Assembly: GCA_023441055.1 (NCBI GenBank)
Contig: JAEZQY010000074.1
Coordinates: 1-19,819, forward strand
Source of the DNA: Bacillota bacterium
GTDB taxonomy: Bacteria; Bacillota; Bacilli; Paenibacillales; UBA4045
Length of the DNA: 19,819 nt
Direction of reading: 5' to 3'
Shown here piece after piece: positions 15,249 to 19,819 of the stretch. A program made the position numbers and the translations under genes. Positions within the stretch are counted from its first letter, which is position 1, and each line of letters begins with the position of its first letter. A model generated the notes under the pieces. It worked only from the letters and a program-made list of their open reading frames with translations, was not told the origin of the DNA and searched no databases.

Positions 15249-16016
15249 TCAACGTATTCCAAGTAATTTAATGGCGTTATCAGTAGTTATTTGGGCGATT
15301 TCATCAGTAGTTACCTGCTTAATATTTGCTGCTGCCTCAGCTACATATTCGACATAAGACGACTCGTTTCTCTTCCCTCTAAATGGATGGGGAGTTAAAT
15401 AAGGGCAGTCCGTTTCGAGCAATAATCGATCCATCGGAACAGCCGCAAGCGCTTTCTTTGGCTGAACCGCATTTTTGTATGTAATCGGTCCTCCGAATGA
15501 AATATGGAAATTCATCTTCACACAGGCTATCGCGGTGTCCGCGCTTCCGGAGAAGCAGTGCATAATGCCCCCGACCTCTTCCGCTTTCTCCTCCTTCAAG
15601 ATCGTGAGCACATCCAGATGCGCCTCTCGATTATGAATGATAATCGGCTTGCCCACCTTGCGAGCGAGGCGAATCTGCTCACGGAATATACGCTGCTGCA
15701 GCTCCATAGTGGACTTATCCCAATAATAGTCCAATCCGATCTCGCCAATCGCGACTACCTTAGGGTGACGGCATAGCTCTTCAATCCAGGCAAAGTCCTC
15801 TTCCCGCATCGAGGTAACATCCTGGGGATGCCAGCCGACAGCCGCATAGATGAAGTCATACTGCTCAGCTAACGCCAGCGTAGTCGGGATCGTCTCCCGA
15901 TTGAATCCGATATTCACGATATGTCCGACACCTGCCTCCTTCGCTCTGGCGATAACCTCCGTACGGTCCTCATCGAATTGCTTGGCATCCAGGTGCGCAT
16001 GTGTATCAATTAACAT
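15249..16016 (-). CDS. tatD: TatD family metal-dependent deoxyribonuclease
   Basis: A 255-residue TIM-barrel hydrolase (YabD in B. subtilis). The metal ligands are readable: DTHAHLD with His6 and His8, EIGLDYY with Glu92, IHNREAH with His128, HCFSG with His153 and ETDCPYL with Asp203. TatD proteins are 3'-5' exonucleases or DNases implicated in DNA repair and in degradation of DNA in dying cells; the exact substrate here is not known. AGAGGAG lies seven bases before the ATG. It starts 33 bases after the HD-domain gene, with no promoter or terminator between them, so the two probably share a transcript. Confidence 0.95.
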   Translation of the reverse strand: MLIDTHAHLDAKQFDEDRTEVIARAKEAGVGHIVNIGFNRETIPTTLALAEQYDFIYAAVGWHPQDVTSMREEDFAWIEELCRHPKVVAIGEIGLDYYWDKSTMELQQRIFREQIRLARKVGKPIIIHNREAHLDVLTILKEEKAEEVGGIMHCFSGSADTAIACVKMNFHISFGGPITYKNAVQPKKALAAVPMDRLLLETDCPYLTPHPFRGKRNESSYVEYVAEAAANIKQVTTDEIAQITTDNAIKLLGIR

Positions 16017-16049
16017 GGTAGACTCCTCTATTCTTATTCATTATTCTCC

Positions 16050-17291
16050 TTACATCGTGTCCGGCTCTAATTGCTCCGGATAATACAGATGATGGGTTCC
16101 CTGTTGCGGCCCGCTTACCGAGCGTACGATCTGGGATCGCTCCGAAATCTCTACCACCTCATCACGATCTGTCAGCAGTAGTATCGGCGTCTTCGCATTC
16201 GCCCCGCCTCCATGGTAGATGTCATAGAAGTGGTCGGTTGGATAATCAATCGCTATATAATAGAAGGGATCTATCCCCGCCTGCGACGCGCGTTCTCGCA
16301 TCTCCTGAATGAGTGGATCGCGATCACCCGCAATGGGCATATATTTGAACAATCTCCGGTTCATAAATCGGTCACATAGATCAGCCAGAATCGGATCGGC
16401 TTCCTCACGCCATCTGAGCATCACCGTCTGCAGGAACGAATCATCCAATTGATAATAATCGTGAATCGTCAGCTTGTTCGTCAGCAGCGCAGGCAGAGGA
16501 TCCAGGAGGAAGAGGAATGGATAATTCGCCTCATATAGCTGCTTGGCCCTTATTAGAATGTTGCGGAGGATAATTTCAGAGCTTCTCGTCACCGGGTGAA
16601 AATAAATCTGCCAGTACATCTGGTACCTGGACATGAGATAATGCTCCACGGCATGCATGCCGCTCTCTTTCACTACTATATTCCCCTTATAGGGCCGAAT
16701 CATCCGCAGAATGCGCTCCAGGTCGAAGGTGCCGTAATTCACACCAGTGAAGTAAGCGTCCCGGAGCAGGTAATCCATGCGATCGGCATCCATCTGGCTA
16801 GAGATCAGACTGACCGCAATCGATTGCGGATAAGTCTTGGCGATCACATCGGCTACGCGCTGCGGGAAATCTTCGGAAACACGCCGCAGCACCCGATTCA
16901 CCTCCGTATCCCCCAGGATGAATCGACAGGACCAGGCTTCATGATGGACATCGAAGACACGCTCGATCGAATGAGAGAACGGGCCATGCCCCAGATCATG
17001 CAGCAGCGCGGCGCATAGACAGACCAACCGTTCCTCTCGCGGCCAGTCTTCATATCGATTACGCTCGAATTGCGAGATCATCCTCCTCGTAATCTCATAG
17101 ACGCCTAGAGAGTGCGAGAAGCGGCTATGCTCAGCGCCATGGAACGTATAGAACGAAGTACCCAGCTGCCGAATGCGCCGTAGACGTTGAAACTCGGGTG
17201 TATCAATCAGGGCCCAGATGATCGGAGAATCCACATAGATGTAATTATGCACAGGATCCTTGAACACCTTCTCTTCGCTTAACTTTTCCAT
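16050..17291 (-). CDS. HD-domain phosphohydrolase (YwfO/EF1143-like putative dNTP triphosphohydrolase)
   Basis: A 413-residue HD-superfamily protein. VFKDPVHNYIYV opens the domain, followed by HGAEHSRFSHSLG (51-63), the metal-binding HDLGHGPFSH (98-107), a His-His pair (116-117) and QMDADRMDYLLRDAY with Asp178 and Asp180. This pattern is that of the YwfO/EF1143 group of dNTP triphosphohydrolases, so a role in controlling nucleotide pools is likely but inferred. The ATG at 17291 is chosen because GGAGAGG lies eleven bases upstream and YwfO starts at the same place; the frame is open to an ATG at 17363, which would put three Spo0A boxes inside the gene. It occupies the place of metS in B. subtilis and is probably cotranscribed with tatD. 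Confidence 0.87.
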   Translation of the reverse strand: MEKLSEEKVFKDPVHNYIYVDSPIIWALIDTPEFQRLRRIRQLGTSFYTFHGAEHSRFSHSLGVYEITRRMISQFERNRYEDWPREERLVCLCAALLHDLGHGPFSHSIERVFDVHHEAWSCRFILGDTEVNRVLRRVSEDFPQRVADVIAKTYPQSIAVSLISSQMDADRMDYLLRDAYFTGVNYGTFDLERILRMIRPYKGNIVVKESGMHAVEHYLMSRYQMYWQIYFHPVTRSSEIILRNILIRAKQLYEANYPFLFLLDPLPALLTNKLTIHDYYQLDDSFLQTVMLRWREEADPILADLCDRFMNRRLFKYMPIAGDRDPLIQEMRERASQAGIDPFYYIAIDYPTDHFYDIYHGGGANAKTPILLLTDRDEVVEISERSQIVRSVSGPQQGTHHLYYPEQLEPDTM

Positions 17292-17315
17292 AACGCGCAC
17301 ATCCTCTCCTATGAA

Positions 17316-17362
17316 TTCGACAGTTTTCGACACATTTTCAGCTATTCTTCGATTATTCGACA
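17316..17362 (-). promoter_or_regulatory. Three perfect 0A boxes (Spo0A sites) in the HD gene leader
   Basis: On the minus strand TGTCGAA occurs at 17356-17362, 17326-17332 and 17316-17322. The last two are in tandem with a 10-base period, the arrangement bound by a Spo0A dimer. All lie between the candidate -10 at 17391-17396 and the start codon at 17291, so binding would probably repress. Confidence 0.75.
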
Positions 17363-17390
17363 TATTTATTTTCCAAACTAGATTGAAATC

Positions 17391-17396
17391 ATTATA
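17391..17396 (-). promoter_or_regulatory. Candidate -10 of the HD-domain gene
   Basis: TATAAT reads on the minus strand, about 100 bases before the chosen ATG. No good -35 hexamer is found at 16-18 bases; the palindrome at 17411-17432 covers that position, so an activator may be needed. Confidence 0.45.
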
Positions 17397-17410
17397 ATAA
17401 AGTGGTTTAA

Positions 17411-17432
17411 TTTACATTGGATTAATTGTAAA
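17411..17432. repeat. Inverted repeat TTTACA-N10-TGTAAA in the divergent region
   Basis: Perfect 6-bp arms (17411-17416 and 17427-17432) separated by ten bases, a half-site spacing of 16 bases, fit a dimeric regulator site. It covers the -35 position of the HD-domain gene. A separate small hairpin, ACGGA-ATGC-TCCGT, lies at 17439-17452. The remainder of the 332-base gap between the HD gene and abrB holds no gene that I can support. Confidence 0.45.
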
Positions 17433-17542
17433 CTTGTGACGGAATGCTCCGTTCTATCCTAGTTTTCACCCGAATTCGCTTCCCATTTTTCAATGTTTTG
17501 TAATTCTTTTGGAGGATCTTGCAATCTGGTATACATTCCCTA

Positions 17543-17571
17543 TTGACTGATCTGGTAATTTTTTGTACGAT
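17543..17571 (+). promoter_or_regulatory. Sigma-A promoter of abrB
   Basis: TTGACT (17543-17548) and TACGAT (17566-17571) stand 17 bases apart on the plus strand. The predicted start near 17578 places the 0A boxes immediately downstream, as at abrB of B. subtilis. Confidence 0.65.
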
Positions 17572-17585
17572 AGTTTTAGAAATAA

Positions 17586-17602
17586 TGTCGAATAATGACG
17601 AA
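17586..17602 (+). promoter_or_regulatory. Tandem 0A boxes (Spo0A operator) of abrB
   Basis: TGTCGAA (17586-17592) and TGACGAA (17596-17602) are in tandem with a 10-base period, just downstream of the expected transcription start. As I recall it, the same pair, TGTCGAATAATGACGAA, is found at B. subtilis abrB, where phosphorylated Spo0A represses. Confidence 0.88.
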
Positions 17603-17623
17603 ATTTACAGGAGGAATCATAGC

Positions 17624-17872
17624 ATGAAATCTACAGGTATTGTTCGTAAGGTCGATGAATTAGGTCGCGTTGTTATTCCAATAGAACTGCGCCGCACACT
17701 GGGTATCGCAGAGAAGGACGCATTGGAAATCTATGTAGACGGCGAGCGCATCATGCTCAAGAAGTATGAGCCTGCATGCATCTTCACCGGTGAAGCTGAC
17801 GATCTAATCTACTTCAAGGGCAAGATGATCAGCAAGAGCATTGCAAGCGAGCTTGTTGATCTAATCAAGTAA
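17624..17872 (+). CDS. abrB: Transition-state regulator AbrB
   Basis: An 82-residue DNA-binding protein, the only gene on the plus strand. Residues 1-47 (MKSTGIVRKVDELGRV, then VIPIELRRTLGI and so on) are almost identical to B. subtilis AbrB and form the swapped-hairpin DNA-binding domain. AbrB represses many post-exponential genes until Spo0A shuts it off. The C-terminal part is short and resembles the group with a four-cysteine tail, but only Cys52 remains; the other three expected positions are Thr55, Ser70 and Ile73. AGGAGG lies nine bases before the ATG. An in-frame extension to 17519 runs through the promoter and is rejected. The neighbouring rsmI is convergent and the HD gene divergent, as for abrB in B. 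subtilis. Confidence 0.96.
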   Translation: MKSTGIVRKVDELGRVVIPIELRRTLGIAEKDALEIYVDGERIMLKKYEPACIFTGEADDLIYFKGKMISKSIASELVDLIK

Positions 17873-17921
17873 TCAATAAGTAATAAATAACGATATCTCA
17901 CAAAAAGAATATTACTTTTCG

Positions 17922-17950
17922 GTGACAAATCAACTTTAATCGTTTATAAT
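17922..17950 (+). promoter_or_regulatory. Sigma-A promoter downstream of abrB, for a small RNA
   Basis: GTGACA (17922-17927) and a perfect TATAAT (17945-17950) are separated by 17 bases on the plus strand, 50 bases after the abrB stop codon. No gene follows on this strand before the terminator at 17997-18029. Confidence 0.65.
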
Positions 17951-17956
17951 GAGTAT

Positions 17957-18029
17957 ATAACATTGTTAATTCTAACCTTTTAATATCTCCTTGTGTGCCT
18001 TCGTCCGATTGTGGCGAAGGCCTTTTTTT
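17957..18029 (+). ncRNA. Candidate small regulatory RNA between abrB and rsmI
   Basis: The segment from the predicted start of the downstream promoter to the terminator uridine tract is about 73 bases. It opens with the palindrome TAACA-T-TGTTA (17958-17968), continues with an unstructured U-rich stretch containing UCUCCUU (17986-17992), complementary to Shine-Dalgarno sequences of the AAGGAGA type, and ends in the terminator hairpin. No ribosome binding site with a plausible reading frame is visible. This is inferred from promoter and terminator only. It could also be just the 3' leader of abrB with a chance promoter. Confidence 0.5.
17997..18029 (+). terminator. Intrinsic terminator, plus strand
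   Basis: GCCTTCG and CGAAGGC form seven pairs around an 11-base loop, followed by CTTTTTTTA. The uridine tract overlaps the rsmI stop codon on the other strand. It can serve both abrB and the candidate small RNA; it lacks a T tract in the rsmI direction. Confidence 0.88.
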
Positions 18030-18915
18030 ATGTTCGCAGCAATTGTTGATAGATATCTCGCCTTGAGACACCGCGATCTGCCGCGGCTTTCCTCATCGCT
18101 TCCTTGCGTGTCATCTGCTGAGCCTCATAGCTAGCGACATGCTCAGCCGCCGACAGCTGGGTCCACCAAGCAGGTTCCTCTTGCGCGCCAAGCCCGGTGT
18201 CTCCCTCGATCACCAGCACGTATTCACCCTTAGGCGGATGATCCGCTAGATAAGCGATCAACTCGCGGATCGTCCCGCGCGCCGCCTCCTCATATCGCTT
18301 GGTCAGCTCACGAACAGCGGCAATCCGCCGCTCCCCCCAAATCGACAGCATCGCTTCGAGTGTTTCCTGCAAGCGATGGGGGGATTCATATACAATGAGC
18401 GTCGCCCCGACAGACTTAAGCGCGGTCAGCTCCGTCCTCTGCTTCTTCTTCTCGCGCGGCAGGAAGCCTATGAATTGGAACATTTCCGTGGAGAGCCCGG
18501 ATATCACCAACGCGCTAAGCGAGGCACTCGCTCCCGGAATCGGAATGACAGGGATGCCCTGCGCAATCGCCAATCCTACCAGCTCCTCTCCCGGATCGGA
18601 GATCGCCGGCATACCTGCATCGCTGACGAGCGCAATCGACTGACCCTCGACTAGCAGCCGGACAAGCTCGGGTCCGCTCGTATGCTTGTTATGTTCATGA
18701 TAGCTGACGAGTCGCCCCTGTATCTCGTAATGCGTCAGCAGCTTACGCGTCTGGCGCGTATCCTCCGCCGCAATCAGATCCACCTCACGCAATATCCGAA
18801 TAGCGCGATACGTCATATCCTCGAGATTACCTATCGGCGTACCGACCAGATAGAGCCGGCCGCAGCCAGGCTCCGCCCCAGCCTCTGACTCCAGGAAGCT
18901 TCTACTCACATCCAT
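18028..18915 (-). CDS. rsmI: 16S rRNA 2'-O-ribose C1402 methyltransferase
   Basis: A 295-residue member of the SAM-dependent tetrapyrrole methylase-like family (YabC region of B. subtilis) that modifies cytidine 1402 in the decoding centre of 16S rRNA. Landmarks are LYLVGTPIGNLEDMTYRA near residue 21, AEDTRQTRKLL, SYHEHN, LVSDAGMPAISDPG, PIPGASA and YESPHRL. A variable C-terminal region ends in a helix-turn segment (MTRKEAMRKAA...GVSRRDIYQ). The ATG at 18915 overlaps the end of the upstream methyltransferase by 14 bases and uses a GGAGG inside it, eight bases upstream. yazA, which separates the two in B. subtilis, is missing. The stop codon overlaps the terminator of the opposite strand. Confidence 0.96.
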   Translation of the reverse strand: MDVSRSFLESEAGAEPGCGRLYLVGTPIGNLEDMTYRAIRILREVDLIAAEDTRQTRKLLTHYEIQGRLVSYHEHNKHTSGPELVRLLVEGQSIALVSDAGMPAISDPGEELVGLAIAQGIPVIPIPGASASLSALVISGLSTEMFQFIGFLPREKKKQRTELTALKSVGATLIVYESPHRLQETLEAMLSIWGERRIAAVRELTKRYEEAARGTIRELIAYLADHPPKGEYVLVIEGDTGLGAQEEPAWWTQLSAAEHVASYEAQQMTRKEAMRKAAADRGVSRRDIYQQLLRT

Positions 18916-19672
18916 CTCGCTTGCCTCCGATCAGCTCTGACGTCCTGCCGTAATACACCTCCAGCAGTTCATCGCAATAGATCCCGTCATCCTTGTATAC
19001 GATTAGCGGGGGCAGCAGGCGCACCTCTGGCTTGCCGTCCCGAAGCGCCTCGATTAGTACCATATTCGACTCAGCGGACGATCTCGGATGCACGAACCGG
19101 ATGCGCTTAGGCTCTAGCCGATGTCTGCGCATCGTCTCCATAATATCCGCTAGCCTCGCTGGGCGGTGCACCATCGCAACCCGGCCTCCCGGCCTAGTCA
19201 GACGGCTCGCGGCTTGGACGACCTCATCCAACGTGCACATCACCTCATGCCGGGCGATCGCCACATGCGTATTCTCATTCTGATGCCCCTGCGGGATCGG
19301 CAGATAGGGCGGATTAACGGTCACCAGATCGAAGCTGCCTTGACGCGCTGCAGATCTGGCCCATTCTCGCAGATCCGCCAGCTCCATCCGAATTTGATCG
19401 CCTAATCCGTTATGTGCAACACTTCGCGCCGCCATATCCCATAGGCGTTCTTGCACCTCCACGCCAACTATCGACGCTCGGGTTCTGGTCGTCAGCAGCA
19501 TGGGGATCACACCATTGCCCGAGCACAGATCCACAATCGAGCCGCGCAGCGGCACCGAGCAGAATCGGGCCAGCAGCACGGCGTCCAGCGAGAAGCTGAA
19601 CACATCATCACTCTGTATGATCTTCAATTCATGCGTTAGCAAATCGTCATATCGTTCGGTTTCCTTCAGCAT
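18902..19672 (-). CDS. yabB: tRNA1(Val) A37 N6-methyltransferase-like protein (YabB/TrmN6)
   Basis: A 256-residue class I SAM methyltransferase. The N-terminal ERYDDLL...LKIIQSDDVFSFSLDAVLLARF is typical of YabB. The SAM loop is DLCSGNG (48-54) and the catalytic adenine-specific motif is NPPY (120-123). RHEVMCTLDEVV and HRPARLADI follow. The likely product is N6-methyladenosine at position 37 of a valine tRNA, by analogy with TrmN6. The ATG at 19672 is preferred because AAGGA lies eight bases upstream; the in-frame ATG at 19681 overlaps that site. The 3' end of a group II intron ends only about 23 bases before the start, so the native leader and promoter are separated from the gene until splicing. 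Confidence 0.93.
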   Translation of the reverse strand: MLKETERYDDLLTHELKIIQSDDVFSFSLDAVLLARFCSVPLRGSIVDLCSGNGVIPMLLTTRTRASIVGVEVQERLWDMAARSVAHNGLGDQIRMELADLREWARSAARQGSFDLVTVNPPYLPIPQGHQNENTHVAIARHEVMCTLDEVVQAASRLTRPGGRVAMVHRPARLADIMETMRRHRLEPKRIRFVHPRSSAESNMVLIEALRDGKPEVRLLPPLIVYKDDGIYCDELLEVYYGRTSELIGGKRDGCE

Positions 19673-19694
19673 AAGTCCCATCCTTGCGCAGTCT

Positions 19695-19819
19695 CTAGAG
19701 TAAAGGGCAGATAATTCTGCCCCTCCTCATCAAACCGTACGTGAGGTTTTCCCTCATACGGCTTTCCGATGTTCGTCATTCATGTGCATGCAGATTACAA
19801 TAGCGTTTTAAGTCCATAT
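19695..19819 (-). mobile_element. Group II intron, 3' end (domains V and VI), truncated by window edge
   Basis: On the minus strand domain V reads AAGCCGTATGAGG, a GAAAA loop, CCTCACGTACGGTTT (19732-19764). It has the AGC triad, the two-base CG bulge and the paired arms expected. Domain VI follows, with GAGGAGGGGCAGA, loop ATTA, and TCTGCCCTTTACTC. The A in TTTACTC is bulged between a GAG/CTC stem and the upper helix, the branch point layout. The 3' end falls near 19695. The end of the intron-encoded protein lies at 19776-19819. The short domain VI and general pattern resemble class C introns. The rest lies beyond the window. Confidence 0.87.
19776..19819 (-). CDS. ltrA: C-terminal end of intron-encoded reverse transcriptase/maturase (partial)
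   Basis: The last 14 codons of a frame entering from the right edge end in MDLKRYCNLHAHE followed by TGA, 12 bases before domain V. The position is where the intron-encoded protein normally ends, but so short a piece cannot be identified by sequence. The call rests on its place in the intron. Confidence 0.5.
   Translation of the reverse strand, partial: MDLKRYCNLHAHE

Noticed and set aside
17519..17623. In-frame N-terminal extension of AbrB starting at a TTG after GGAGG
   Set aside because: It would run through the abrB promoter and the 0A boxes, and AbrB proteins begin at MKSTGIVRKVDE, which has its own AGGAGG.
1..19819. tRNA, rRNA, CRISPR arrays, prophage or defence genes
   Set aside because: No such structure was seen; apart from the two intron ends the window is a conserved housekeeping and sporulation segment.

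Overview
The window is a chromosomal segment from an endospore-forming Bacillales bacterium, most likely a member of the Paenibacillaceae. The evidence is its moderate GC content, strong AGGAGG-type ribosome binding sites, spore genes (spoVG, sspF, yabG, fin) and a gene order that follows the Bacillus subtilis yabB-to-mfd region. I cannot name the species. All genes lie on the minus strand except abrB, so the operons read from right to left.

Layout from high to low coordinates: the 3' end of a group II intron (tail of its protein, domains V and VI) sits directly before the ribosome binding site of a yabB/trmN6-type tRNA methyltransferase, which overlaps rsmI. Next comes a convergent block with abrB on the plus strand and a probable small RNA between abrB and rsmI. 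A 332-base divergent regulatory region follows, rich in Spo0A boxes. Then come an HD-domain phosphohydrolase (where B. subtilis has metS), tatD, a yabE-like G5/3D cell-wall protein, rnmV, ksgA (rsmA), yabG, veg, sspF, ispE, purR, spoVG, glmU, prs, pth, fin, mfd and a prsA-type lipoprotein foldase. After the prsA terminator the 5' end of a second group II intron begins and runs out of the left edge. Both intron ends are on the minus strand and look like class C elements.

The genes fall into three groups. One is translation and RNA maintenance: tRNA and 16S rRNA methylation, 5S rRNA maturation by RNase M5, and peptidyl-tRNA recycling. The second is central precursor supply: PRPP, UDP-GlcNAc, isoprenoids, purine control and possibly dNTP control. 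The third is the switch to sporulation: AbrB, SpoVG, Fin, SspF and YabG, with Mfd for repair and PrsA for secretion. Promoter sequences can be read for several sigma factors: sigma-H before spoVG, a sigma-F/G type before fin, sigma-K before yabG, two perfect sigma-A promoters before veg, and 0A boxes at abrB and the HD gene.

Compared with B. subtilis the segment lacks yazA, metS, yabJ and ctc. The points most worth a second look are the candidate small RNA downstream of abrB, the tandem 0A boxes in the leader of the HD-domain gene, the loss of the cysteine tail in AbrB, and the two intron ends bracketing the cluster.
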